In this document: one piece after another, positions 39,842 to 47,856 of the stretch | How positions within the stretch are numbered: the stretch's first letter is position 1 | Layout: every line of letters begins with the position of its first letter | Assembly: GCF_031582905.1 (NCBI RefSeq) | Contig: NZ_CP133990.1 | Span: 3,286,001 to 3,350,000, forward strand | Direction of reading: 5' to 3' | DNA: 64,000 nt | DNA from: Pengzhenrongella sp031582905 | GTDB taxonomy: Bacteria > Actinomycetota > Actinomycetes > Actinomycetales > Cellulomonadaceae | Notes under the pieces: model-generated | Database searches by the model: none | What the model was told of the DNA's origin: nothing | What the model saw: only the letters and a program-made list of their open reading frames with translations | Made by a program: the position numbers and the translations under genes

Positions 39842-41344
39842 TCAGTACGCCCCCTCGGAGCCGAACACCGCGCGGACGGTGCGGGCGAGGATGGCCAGGT
39901 CACCGAAGAGGGTCCAGTTCTCGACGTAGTACACGTCCATGCGGATGCTCTCCTCCGGCGTGAGCTCCGAGCGACCGGAGACCTGCCAGAGCCCCGTCAG
40001 TCCAGGCTTGACCAGGAGACGGCGGTGCGCCTTGCGGTCGTACTGTGCGACCTCGCGGTCGATCTGGGGGCGAGGCCCGACGAGGCTCATCTCGCCCCGC
40101 AGGACGTTGAACAGCTGCGGGAGCTCGTCGAGGGAGTAGCGCCGCAGGACGCGGCCCAGCGGGGTGACGCGGGGGTCGTTCTTGCTCTTGTAGAAGAGCC
40201 CGACGTCGTCGCCCATGACCTCCTGCAGCCGCAGGTGGGCGTTCGCGTCCATCGACCGGAATTTGAACATGGCAAAGGTCTCGCCGTTGCGACCGACGCG
40301 GTGCTGCCGGTAGATGACCGGACCCTGGCTGGTCGTCTTGACCAGCACCGCGATCACCGCGAGGACGGGAGACAGCGCGAGCACGATGCCCAGTGCCAGC
40401 ACCCAGTCGAGGGTGGACTTCAGGGCGTACTTGGTCCCGGAGAAGCGGGGCTCGTCCACGTAGATGAGCGGGAGCCCGTTGACAGGCTGCATGAGGACGC
40501 GCGGACCGGCGACGTCCGTGAGGGACACCGCGAGAGCCAGGTCGATGCCCGAGCCCTCCAGGTCCCAGCCGAGACGGCGCACCGTGTCCGCGGTGGCAGC
40601 GTCGGACCCGGTGACCGCGACAGCGTCGGCCCCGAGCTCGCGGGCCATGGCGGCTGCGTCGTCGAAGGTCCCGACGACCGGGACGCCGAGCAGCGCGCCG
40701 GACTCTCCCTGCTCGGTCGTCGGCAGGCACACGCCGGCGACGGCGAAGCCCGCGCCACGGCGGATCGCGAGCTCCCGGATGAGCGCCTCGGCCTTGTCCC
40801 GGTGCCCCACGACCAGGACGCGTGAGGTCATCGCACCGTCACGACGGCGGCTGCGCAGCCACTGGCGCCAGCCCAACCGGCCGGCGAGGAGCAGCGCGAG
40901 CCCGAGCGGGAGCGCCAGGGCGAGGTACCCGCGGGCGATCTCCATCCGCAGGAGGAAGGCGAGGACAGCGACGGCGGCGAAGAGCCGCCACGTCACCCCG
41001 ACCACGCGCTGGTACTCCGCCGGCCCGGTGCCGACCAGCCGGCGGTCCTGCGTGCGCCCGACGACGAGCGCAGCGAGCCACGCCCACATGAGCACCACGG
41101 AGACGACGAGGTAGTTCGTGGCGAGGTCTCCACTCACCCACGCGGTCCCGATGGCGTCGAACCGGATGACGTACGCGGCGAACACGGCCACCCAGATCGC
41201 CACGGCATCGGTCACGAGCACGCGTGTCAGGTAGCCGGACCACCAGCGACTCTCCCGACCACGTCCCTCGAGAAGAGGGGCGGGTTCCGGTCCGTCCTGC
41301 ACGTGCGTCCCACGCGCCGCCTCGACCGTGGCGGTCTCGACCAT
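39842..41344 (-). CDS. Initiating polyprenyl-phosphate sugar-phosphate transferase
   Basis: 500 residues from ATG 41344 (AGGAG 6 nt upstream). Five N-terminal membrane helices, a CoA-binding-3/Rossmann segment (VLVVGHRDKAEALIRELAI, about 175-290), a sixth helix (LDWVLALGIVLALSPVLAV) and the catalytic sugar transferase domain with VKTTSQGPVIYRQHRVG, FKFRSM, SLDELPQLFNVLRGEMSLVG and PGLTGLWQVSGR. Member of the WbaP/CpsE family that starts repeat units on undecaprenyl phosphate. First gene of the long minus-strand locus, divergent from the BY-kinase. Confidence 0.95.
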   Translation of the reverse strand: MVETATVEAARGTHVQDGPEPAPLLEGRGRESRWWSGYLTRVLVTDAVAIWVAVFAAYVIRFDAIGTAWVSGDLATNYLVVSVVLMWAWLAALVVGRTQDRRLVGTGPAEYQRVVGVTWRLFAAVAVLAFLLRMEIARGYLALALPLGLALLLAGRLGWRQWLRSRRRDGAMTSRVLVVGHRDKAEALIRELAIRRGAGFAVAGVCLPTTEQGESGALLGVPVVGTFDDAAAMARELGADAVAVTGSDAATADTVRRLGWDLEGSGIDLALAVSLTDVAGPRVLMQPVNGLPLIYVDEPRFSGTKYALKSTLDWVLALGIVLALSPVLAVIAVLVKTTSQGPVIYRQHRVGRNGETFAMFKFRSMDANAHLRLQEVMGDDVGLFYKSKNDPRVTPLGRVLRRYSLDELPQLFNVLRGEMSLVGPRPQIDREVAQYDRKAHRRLLVKPGLTGLWQVSGRSELTPEESIRMDVYYVENWTLFGDLAILARTVRAVFGSEGAY

Positions 41345-41408
41345 GACGTCTCCTGCCAGAAGTGCTGCGAAGTCGGAGCACGGGACCATCCCCCGTTGGG
41401 GCTGCGAC

Positions 41409-41441
41409 CCGGCGCGTTTGCGCCGGTCGGGGAGTCCGACC
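41409..41441. other. Two adjoining hairpins in the leader of the sugar-transferase operon
   Basis: CCGGCGC-GTTT-GCGCCGG (41409-41426) and GGTCGG-N5-CCGACC (41425-41441) share two bases. For leftward transcription from the 41470-41497 motif they lie in the 5' leader. They could pause RNA polymerase or be an RNA-protein site. No known riboswitch consensus recognised. Confidence 0.4.
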
Positions 41442-41466
41442 GACCCCCGCTGGTGGCGGGGCACCT

Positions 41467-41494
41467 CTCACATCGGCTGTTGCTCGGCCGAATG
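41467..41494 (+). promoter_or_regulatory. Sigma-28/WhiG-like promoter, weaker match, before the BY-kinase
   Basis: CTCA (41467-41470), 16 bp, then GCCGAATG (41487-41494). Spacing is identical to the flagellar set; the -10 has one extra A. Ends 60 bp before ATG 41555. Confidence 0.4.
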
Positions 41495-41497
41495 GAG
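41470..41497 (-). promoter_or_regulatory. Sigma-28/WhiG-like promoter, weaker match, facing the sugar-transferase operon
   Basis: On the minus strand CTCC (41497-41494), 16 bp, then GCCGATGT (41477-41470). The spacer shares CCGAGCAAC directly before the -10 with the LADTG-protein promoter at 44459-44486. It overlaps the plus-strand motif almost completely, forming a dyad, so the site may also be an operator. Confidence 0.4.
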
Positions 41498-41554
41498 GGA
41501 TATCGCGCCAATCGTTCACGGGTGGCCACATCGCACCGAAGCAGGAGAAACCGG

Positions 41555-43120
41555 ATGGAACTGCACGACTACCTCGTCACCTTGCGCAAGCGCTGGGTGT
41601 CCGTCGCGCTGATCACGGCGCTTGCGCTGTGCGCCGCCGTGGCGGCGACGTTGATCGCGACGCCCACCTACGAGGCGAAGTCCCAGGTGTTCGTCTCCGT
41701 CCGCACGGCAGGGGGTAGCACGTCCGACTTGGTGCAGGGCAGCAGCTTCACGCAGAAGCAGGTGAAGTCGTACACGGATCTGGTCACCAGCCCTCGCGTG
41801 CTCATCCCCGTCATCGAGCATCTCGACCTCGCGACGACGCCGGACGAGCTCGCCCGCTCCGTCTCGTCGAGCACGCCGATGGACACCGTCCTCATCAACA
41901 TCACGGCGAGCGATGCAGACCCGCAGGTCGCGAGCGACGTCGCGAACGCCGTCGCCGACAGCCTCGCGACGCAGGTGACAGAGCTGGAGCAGCCGTCCGA
42001 CGCGGAGGTCTCCCCGGTCGAGATCAACACCGTCCGCACTGCGACGCCGCCCACCGCTCCGTCGTCGCCCGACACGCTGCTCAACCTGGCGCTCGGCCTG
42101 CTCGTCGGGCTCGCCGCCGGTGTCGGCCTGGCCGTCCTGCGCGAGGTGCTCGACACCAAGGTGCGCACCGAGGTCGACGTCAACCGCGTCACGGACACCT
42201 CCGTCATCGCGACGATCGGGTACGACGTCAACGCCCCGGACGAGCCGCTCATCGTGCAGACCAGTCCGCAGAGCCACCGTGCGGAGTCCTTCCGCCGCCT
42301 GCGCACGAACCTGCAGTTCCTCGACATCGCCGACCGCCCGCAGACGATCGTCGTCACCTCGTCGCTGCCCGGCGAGGGCAAGTCCACGACGACCGTCAAC
42401 CTCGCGATCAGCCTCGCGGACGCCGGCTCGCGCGTGATCCTGGTCGACGCCGACCTGCGCCGCCCGTCGGTCGCGGAGTACATGGGCCTCGAGGGCGAGG
42501 TCGGCCTGACCACGGTCCTCATCGGCCGCGCCACGGTCGAGGACGTCGTCCAGCCGTGGGGCAACGGCAACCTGCACATCCTGGCGTCCGGGCAGATCCC
42601 GCCGAACCCGAGCGAGCTGCTCGGCTCGCGCTCGATGGCGAAGCTGCTCGACGAGCTGGCCGCGGAGTACGACGTCGTCCTCATCGACACGCCGCCGCTG
42701 CTCCCGGTCACCGACGCCGCGATCCTCTCCAAGCTCACCGGTGGCGCGCTCGTCGTCGTCGGCTCGGAGAAGCTGCACCGCGCGCAGCTCGCGGAGGCGA
42801 TGGGGTCCCTCGAGACGGTAGGCGCCCGCGTGCTGGGCGTCGTGCTCAACCGCCTCGCTCGCACGCAGGGTGACACCTACGCGTACTACGACTACTCCTC
42901 CACGCCGGCAGAGCCGAGCAGCCGCCGGCAGAAGCGCTCCGGCGCCGCATCCCTGCCCCAGCAGCGTCCGGGCCGCACCTCCGACCGCCGCTTCCCGTCA
43001 CGCGCCCAGGGTGACGTCGCCGCCGAGATGATCGAGAGCACGAACGGCGTCCTGGCCGGCGCCTCGAGCACGCGGTGGCCCGGTGAGCCGCTCTCCCGGC
43101 GGGACGCCGACCCCCGCTGA
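41555..43120 (+). CDS. Wzz/BY-kinase fusion (exopolysaccharide chain-length tyrosine kinase)
   Basis: 521 residues from ATG 41555 (CAGGAGAAA upstream). Wzz-type part: MELHDYLVTLRKRW, first membrane helix about 15-37, second about 170-192. Cytoplasmic kinase: Walker A SSLPGEGKSTTT (about 268-279), Walker A' ILVDADLRRPS, Walker B VVLIDTPP and a C-terminal tyrosine cluster YAYYDY (about 441-446) as autophosphorylation sites. The tail is Ser/Arg rich. Co-polymerase regulating Wzy chain length; the phosphatase at 46570 is the expected antagonist. Followed by a strong terminator. Confidence 0.95.
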   Translation: MELHDYLVTLRKRWVSVALITALALCAAVAATLIATPTYEAKSQVFVSVRTAGGSTSDLVQGSSFTQKQVKSYTDLVTSPRVLIPVIEHLDLATTPDELARSVSSSTPMDTVLINITASDADPQVASDVANAVADSLATQVTELEQPSDAEVSPVEINTVRTATPPTAPSSPDTLLNLALGLLVGLAAGVGLAVLREVLDTKVRTEVDVNRVTDTSVIATIGYDVNAPDEPLIVQTSPQSHRAESFRRLRTNLQFLDIADRPQTIVVTSSLPGEGKSTTTVNLAISLADAGSRVILVDADLRRPSVAEYMGLEGEVGLTTVLIGRATVEDVVQPWGNGNLHILASGQIPPNPSELLGSRSMAKLLDELAAEYDVVLIDTPPLLPVTDAAILSKLTGGALVVVGSEKLHRAQLAEAMGSLETVGARVLGVVLNRLARTQGDTYAYYDYSSTPAEPSSRRQKRSGAASLPQQRPGRTSDRRFPSRAQGDVAAEMIESTNGVLAGASSTRWPGEPLSRRDADPR

Positions 43121-43145
43121 CACACCTCTTCGCTGCACGACCGAG

Positions 43146-43170
43146 GGGCCCGCGCCGATGGCGCGGGCCC
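43146..43170 (+). terminator. Rho-independent-type terminator after the BY-kinase
   Basis: Perfect 11-bp stem of GGGCCCGCGCC with a 3-nt loop (GAT), 25 nt after the stop, followed by TT only. Strong G+C hairpins without long T-runs are usual in actinobacteria. Confidence 0.8.
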
Positions 43171-43180
43171 TTCCGCGTCG

Positions 43181-43227
43181 GTGCGCATCCGTCTGTGCGC
43201 ATGCGTCTGTGCGTATCCGTCGGTGCG
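43181..43227. repeat. 14-bp tandem repeat, three and a third copies
   Basis: GTGCGCATCCGTCT repeats with period 14 and one or two changes per copy, starting 10 bp after the terminator. Non-coding. A different 14-bp tandem repeat occurs about 460 bp further on. Confidence 0.75.
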
Positions 43228-43688
43228 GCTCGGGACGGGCGTTGACGGAGCGCTGACGACCGCTCTGAGCGAGCTCCGAGAGACGCACCGGTCGCTTCGT
43301 GTGCGCCACCGGCCGCGCGGCCCGTGGCACCGACCGGGTGATGGCGCCGGCGGGGACGGTGCCGGACGACGTGCCTCCGGGGCCGCGCTCGACGCGCGCG
43401 CATGGCGTGCCACGACGCACCCGAGGCGCGCGCACACGCACACGTGGTCGGCGTCGGCCGGCGGGGTGAGGCCGTCCGCGCTGGTGGTGGGCGGTCAGAG
43501 GACGACCGAGCCGGCGACGTGCGCGGGGCCCGTCGTCTGCGCGCCGCGGTGACCGCGGACGGTCTCCCGCGACCGACGGCACCGCCGCCCGGGTCGCCGC
43601 ACGGGCTCGCCCTGCGGCGACCCGACATGGGCCCGACGGCGGGCCGGCTCGCTGACCGGAGGCCGGCCGACCGTCGGCACCGTCCCAC
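43228..43688. other. Non-coding, G+C-rich spacer
   Basis: Open frames exist on both strands but are Arg/Pro/Ala composition artefacts without ribosome sites or recognisable folds. No RNA gene seen. It separates the exopolysaccharide kinase from the surface-protein gene and is the longest gene-free stretch of the window. Confidence 0.5.
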
Positions 43689-43735
43689 GGTCCGCGCAGC
43701 CCGGTCCGCGCAGCCCTGTCCGCGCAGCCCAGTCC
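43689..43735. repeat. Second 14-bp tandem repeat, three and a third copies
   Basis: GGTCCGCGCAGCCC is repeated with period 14; the first two copies are identical and the third differs at one base. Same period as the 43181 array but unrelated sequence. Confidence 0.8.
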
Positions 43736-43752
43736 CTGCGGAGCGGACGCCA

Positions 43753-43793
43753 AGGACCGGGGTCCCACGCCTGCGGCGTGCAACCCCGGTCCT
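43753..43793 (-). terminator. Terminator hairpin of the LADTG surface-protein gene
   Basis: Perfect outer stem AGGACCGGGGT pairing with ACCCCGGTCCT, with a nested inner stem CACGCC-TGC-GGCGTG. Lies 49 bp beyond the stop at 43842. Symmetric, so it could act in both directions. Confidence 0.7.
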
Positions 43794-43841
43794 GGGTGGT
43801 GCTGAGCTACCGCGCAGGGCGCGGCGGACGCTCGTCGGCGA

Positions 43842-44408
43842 TCAGGCGCCGATCTGCGCCGACTGACGGCGCTTGGCGATGAGCACCGCGCCGGCACCGG
43901 CGAGCATGAGCGCGCCCGCACCGGCGGCGAGGTCCGCACCGTCGAAGCCGGTGTCGGCGAGCTGGGCGCCGGCAGCGGACTTCGAGCCTGCAGCAGCCGA
44001 ACCCGCGGCGGACGAGCCGGCAGCGGAGCCCGCGGCGACGGCCAGCGCCTGGGTGCTGATGGCCTGGCCGTCGACCGTGGCGACGGCGTCGTAGGAACCG
44101 GCCTGGCTCAGCGTGACCGAGAACTTCACGTCACCGTTGGCGTCGGCGACCTTCGTCGCAGTCGCGGTGCCGGCGATCTGGATGGCGCTGTTCGGGATGG
44201 ACGCCGGGGAGGACGTGACGGTCAGGAGGACCGTCTTGCCCGCGATGTCGGTGTTGCCGGCGATCGCGAAGGCGATCGGGGCGCCGGCGACCGGCGTGGG
44301 GTCCGAGACCGTGGACGAGAAGCCGGGGGCGTCGTACGCCATGGCAGCGGTGGGGGCGAGGACGAGGGCGGCCGCGGCGGCGGCGACGAGGGCGGTGCGA
44401 CGGGTCAC
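43842..44408 (-). CDS. Cell-wall-anchored surface protein with LADTG sorting signal
   Basis: 188 residues from GTG 44408, chosen for GGGAG 9 nt upstream. Signal peptide (residues 1-25, VAAAAAALVLAPTAAMA), a single beta-sandwich domain of about 95 residues (VLLTVTSSPASIP, FSVTLSQAGSYDAVATVDG), a Ser/Ala/Gly-rich wall-spanning stretch, then LADTG at 150-154, a hydrophobic helix and KRRQ. This is the LAxTG signal used by class E sortases in high-G+C actinobacteria; no sortase is in the window. The promoter has the flagellar-type architecture. Role unknown, perhaps adhesion. Confidence 0.85.
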   Translation of the reverse strand: MTRRTALVAAAAAALVLAPTAAMAYDAPGFSSTVSDPTPVAGAPIAFAIAGNTDIAGKTVLLTVTSSPASIPNSAIQIAGTATATKVADANGDVKFSVTLSQAGSYDAVATVDGQAISTQALAVAAGSAAGSSAAGSAAAGSKSAAGAQLADTGFDGADLAAGAGALMLAGAGAVLIAKRRQSAQIGA

Positions 44409-44458
44409 GATGATTTCTCCCAAAGAGTGAGGCGGGCCTTTGTGGCTCGACACCCGTT

Positions 44459-44486
44459 TGATCGGCCGGTTGCTCGGGGCTATGAG
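44459..44486 (-). promoter_or_regulatory. Sigma-28/WhiG-like promoter of the LADTG protein
   Basis: On the minus strand CTCA (44486-44483), 16 bp, GCCGATCA (44466-44459). It overlaps the last codons of the DUF4012 gene and ends 50 bp before GTG 44408. Confidence 0.6.
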
Positions 44487-46423
44487 CAATGTCCGGGGAG
44501 GACCTGGACGTCTCCCGAGGCCAGCGGCGTCGTGCGCACGACCGGGTCACCCGTCTGGCCCATCGCGGCCACGACGTCGAGGTCGATCTGCACCGACTCG
44601 CCCGGTTCCAGCTGCACGGTCCGCCCGACGACGGCCAGTCCGTGGTGCCGCTGGGAGAACACGCCGGCGTCCGCACCGTTCACCCGGACGGAGTCCACGT
44701 ACCCGCCGAGCGGCGCGTAGACCAGGACGTTGGCGCGGACCTCGCCCGGGGGCAGGAGTGCGCCGGTGAGGTACGGCGGGAGGTCGGCGGCGTCGGCCGG
44801 AGCCGTCGACGTCAGCGTCACGGACGCGGTGAGGGTCCGGGTCCCGTCCGCGGCGCACTCCGTGGACTGCACGACGACGTCACGGCGCAGGTAGTAGCCC
44901 ATCTTCGCGGCGCTGCCGTCGTTCAGGTACACCCCGAGCACCGGCGACGTGCCCTGCTCACCGAGGTGCTCGCCGAGCAGCTCACCGCTCAGACTCGTCC
45001 CGGCCAGCAGGCCCTGCTCCTCGGGATGTGCGGACCACACCATGAGGCGGCCCTGCGCTGCGCTGCGGGCCAGCGCCTCGACGACGGCGGCCGGCTCGCC
45101 CTGCCCCGAGACCAGCGCGTCGAACACGCCGGTGGCGGTGGCGGCGAAGAAGTCGTCCTGCTCCTCGGGGTCCTCCACCTCGCGGTAGACCGTGTTGAGC
45201 AGCAGCTCGACGGCGTTCTCGGCGGTCAACGAGCGACCGTCCGCGAGCGGCACGGGTCCGATCGCGCCGAGGACGTGCGCGAGGGCACCCGGGTCCAGTG
45301 AGAGGACGCCGTCGACGTCGGTCCCGACCTCCTGCGCCCAGATCGCCCGAGCCAGCTCGCCCGACCGCGGGAAGTCGGGTGTGAACGTGACGTCCCGCAT
45401 GTCGGCAGCGAGGTCGACGCCGAACAGCGCCTCCTCCTCCGTCGTCAGCGGGACGACGGGCGCCGGCAGGCTGCCGAGCGACCCACCGGACCGCTGGTCG
45501 ACGACCTCGACGGCGCCGTCGACCGCCCGCAGCAGGACGACGGACCCCGGGATGCCGCCGGTCGCCCGCGGCTCGGCGTTGTTCTGCACGAGCAGCAGGT
45601 ACTCGCGCGGACCGTCGGCACCGAGCATGGGGGGCAGCAGCCGGATGGCGCGCGCCGCGGTCGCGGTCGTCGCGGCGACGTCGGCGAGCTGGGAGTCGAG
45701 GTCGGCGAGCTGGGCCGCGACGGGCCCGACGACGCCGCTCGCGTCGATCCCGCGCACCCCCACCAGCGCGTCCCGCACGGCGGCGTCGGCGGCGACCACA
45801 CCCGGAGCGGCTGCGACGAGCGGGGCCAGATCGATGCGTCCGTCGACTGGCGCCATCGCGGTGGGATCGACGAGGGCGGCGGCGTCCATGAGCGGTGGCA
45901 GGGCCCGGGTGGTCAGACCGTCCACGATGTCGCTGACGGTCTGGACGGCACGGACGGACGGCCCGACCTCGGGCATCGCCGCCGCGAGGGCCCAGTGCGG
46001 GCCGTGCGTGCGGGCGCGCGCCGTCGCGGCGTGGTTCTGCAGGGCCGAGAGCGTCGCGTCGGCAGCGGCACGGTCGCCCGTGAGCACCTGGGTCTGCAGG
46101 TCGCTGACGCCGCTGGCGGCCGCGAGGAGCGCATCGCGCGCGCGGAGTGCGTCGACCGCGAGCCAGCCCACGCAGCCGAGGGCGACCAGGAGCACCACGC
46201 CGACAGCGCCCAGCACCCGACGGCCGGCCCGGCGGGGTCGGGGACGGCGGGCGGCGTTCCGCCCCCGGTCACGCCGCGCCCGCCGCAAGGGACGGACGGT
46301 CGCGCCGGCAGCGACCGCCTCAGGCGCGACCGCCTCAGGCGCGACCGCCTGGGGCGCGGCGGCGCCGTCACTGCGGTCCGGGTCGCTGCGGTCCGGGACG
46401 GCACCGTGCTGGTTCACCTGCAT
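44480..46423 (-). CDS. DUF4012 membrane-anchored extracellular protein
   Basis: 647 residues from ATG 46423. A cytoplasmic leader with APEAV repeats and an Arg-rich segment precedes one membrane helix (VLGAVGVVLLVALGCVGWLAV, about 68-90). The outside part matches DUF4012: YLLLVQNNAEPRATGGIPGS, FTPDFPRSGELARAIWAQEV, DGVLSLDPGALAHVLGAIG and a late VYLNDGSAAKMGYYLRRDV. Such proteins are frequent in actinobacterial polysaccharide loci; biochemical role unknown. Divergent from the phosphatase gene. Confidence 0.88.
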   Translation of the reverse strand: MQVNQHGAVPDRSDPDRSDGAAAPQAVAPEAVAPEAVAAGATVRPLRRARRDRGRNAARRPRPRRAGRRVLGAVGVVLLVALGCVGWLAVDALRARDALLAAASGVSDLQTQVLTGDRAAADATLSALQNHAATARARTHGPHWALAAAMPEVGPSVRAVQTVSDIVDGLTTRALPPLMDAAALVDPTAMAPVDGRIDLAPLVAAAPGVVAADAAVRDALVGVRGIDASGVVGPVAAQLADLDSQLADVAATTATAARAIRLLPPMLGADGPREYLLLVQNNAEPRATGGIPGSVVLLRAVDGAVEVVDQRSGGSLGSLPAPVVPLTTEEEALFGVDLAADMRDVTFTPDFPRSGELARAIWAQEVGTDVDGVLSLDPGALAHVLGAIGPVPLADGRSLTAENAVELLLNTVYREVEDPEEQDDFFAATATGVFDALVSGQGEPAAVVEALARSAAQGRLMVWSAHPEEQGLLAGTSLSGELLGEHLGEQGTSPVLGVYLNDGSAAKMGYYLRRDVVVQSTECAADGTRTLTASVTLTSTAPADAADLPPYLTGALLPPGEVRANVLVYAPLGGYVDSVRVNGADAGVFSQRHHGLAVVGRTVQLEPGESVQIDLDVVAAMGQTGDPVVRTTPLASGDVQVLPGHCS

Positions 46424-46569
46424 GGGGTCGAGGACCTCTCGTGGTGGGCCGGATGAGCGGCGGGTCGTGGTGAGTATTGGTGCGGGTGCGCACGTCGGAG
46501 CACACTGACGGCGGGGGCTGATCGCGGCGCCCCGACGTGCCCGACGATCGACCTCGAGGAGCTCCCGGC

Positions 46570-47180
46570 GTGAACCTCCAGAACGCGGCTGCACCGGCCC
46601 GCCCCTTCACCGTGCTCGCGGTGTGCACGGGGAACATCTGCCGCTCCCCGCGGTCGAGCGGCTGCTCGCGGCCGAGCTCGGTGCCGATCCGCTGGCCACC
46701 GCGGGTGACCGGTCGGAGGTCGTGGTCGCGAGCGCCGGCGTCGGCGCGGTGGTGGGCGCCCCGGTCCCGCCGCAGATGGCCGCGCTGGTCGAGGGGGTGG
46801 GCGTGTCCGTGGACGGGTTCGCGGCGCGTCAGCTGACCGAGGCGATCCTGCGGGAGTCCGACCTCGTCCTGGCGCTGACCAAGGCACACCGGTCGAAGAT
46901 CGTCGCTCTGCACCCGGGCGTCGTCCGCCGCACCTTCACGCTGCGCGAGCTGGCGCGGCTGGCGAGCGGCGTGGACCCGGCCGACCTGCCCGCCGGCACG
47001 ACGGCGGACCGCCTGCGCGCCCTCATCCCCCTCGCCGCGGCGCAGCGCGGCCTGCAGGCCGGCGCCACCGCCGACGACGACGTCGTCGACCCCTGGGGCC
47101 GCAGCGACGAGGTGTTCGCGCAGTCGTTCGACGAGCTGCGGCCCGCCGTCGCGACGATCGCGCGCGTCGTCCGCAGCTGA
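46570..47180 (+). CDS. Low-molecular-weight protein-tyrosine phosphatase (frameshift)
   Basis: Repaired length 203 residues from GTG 46570 (GAGGAG 9 nt upstream). Active-site loop C-X5-R with VCTGNICRSP, Cys19 and Arg25, and the general-acid Asp in DPWGRSDE near the C terminus. One C is missing at 46646-46649; restoring it joins CRSP to AVERLLAAEL. Slightly longer than typical (about 150-200). Expected to dephosphorylate the BY-kinase at 41555, the usual Wzb/Wzc pair. Confidence 0.92.
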
Positions 47181-47221
47181 GGCAACGCGCTCCACGCGCG
47201 CGCCGACCGACCCCGGGCGCA

Positions 47222-47278
47222 CGAGTGAGACGTTCTGGACCCTTCCCGTCGCGGGAAGGGTCCAGAACGTCTCACTCG
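47222..47278. terminator. 27-bp perfect palindrome, bidirectional terminator
   Basis: Two perfect 27-bp arms with a 3-nt TCG loop, lying between the convergent phosphatase and CheX-like genes. The outer part (CGAGTGAGACGTTCTGGACC) belongs to the GAGTGCGACGTTC repeat family found at 51289 and 62131-62301. Confidence 0.85.
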
Positions 47279-47355
47279 GCCCGGTGGGGGCGCGGTGCGG
47301 GGCGGGGTGGAGCGCACGGGGTGCGGCTCGGGGCCTCGGCAGTCGCTCCGTCGGC

Positions 47356-47856
47356 TCAGACCGCCAGGATCGACAGGCGACCCGGGCCGTAGCCCTTGAC
47401 GTCCACGTCGAGGTCGAGGCGGCGCACGTAGGCCAGCACCCATGCCGCGACGTCGGCGGGCAGCGCCTCACCCGGGCCGTAGCAGGCGTCGAGCTTGACG
47501 TGCGGGGCACCCTCGACGTTGAACAGGGACGCCATGACGTTGAGGATCTCGTAGGCGTTCTCGTACAGCGCTGGGGAGAGCTGCCCCTCCTCGATCGCGA
47601 CCTCCGCGCCACCGGCCGGGACCAGGGCGATGGCCGCCCCGGCCCGGGCGGCGAGCGCGAGGTCGGCGATCACGAGCGCGCGCAGGCCCAGGTGCCGGTC
47701 CACGTAGATGCCGACCTGGGCGCCGTCGCCGGCCCCCGGGTCGACCATCGCGCCACCGGTGGTGACGTCGACGCCGCGGCCGAGCATGCCCTCGAGCAGG
47801 TCGCGGACGTCCTTCGCCGTGGGCAGCGGCGTGATCTCGGTCGTCGTGGTGCTCAT
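47356..47856 (-). CDS. CheX/CheC-like protein of unknown function
   Basis: 166 residues from ATG 47856, overlapping the cheY stop (ATGA). Contains NAYEILNVMASLFN, which includes an E-x-x-N spacing like the phosphatase helix of CheX/CheC, and a beta-rich core (VGIYVDRHLGLRALVIADLAL). Overall similarity is faint, so the assignment rests on this helix and on coupling to cheY. Might dephosphorylate CheY-P or be a non-catalytic homologue. Confidence 0.6.
   Translation of the reverse strand: MSTTTTEITPLPTAKDVRDLLEGMLGRGVDVTTGGAMVDPGAGDGAQVGIYVDRHLGLRALVIADLALAARAGAAIALVPAGGAEVAIEEGQLSPALYENAYEILNVMASLFNVEGAPHVKLDACYGPGEALPADVAAWVLAYVRRLDLDVDVKGYGPGRLSILAV

Noticed and set aside
43181..43735. CRISPR array or attachment sites
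   Set aside because: Contiguous 14-bp units without spacers, and no integrase, transposase or cas gene anywhere in the window.
42846..43939. Arg-rich open frames between the BY-kinase and the LADTG gene
   Set aside because: No ribosome sites or folds; they cross a strong terminator and tandem repeats.
44409..44486. Cyclic-di-GMP riboswitch before the LADTG gene
   Set aside because: The CAAA and AGCC-like bits resemble a GEMM fragment, but the paired helices and conserved core do not form; the region is better explained by a promoter.
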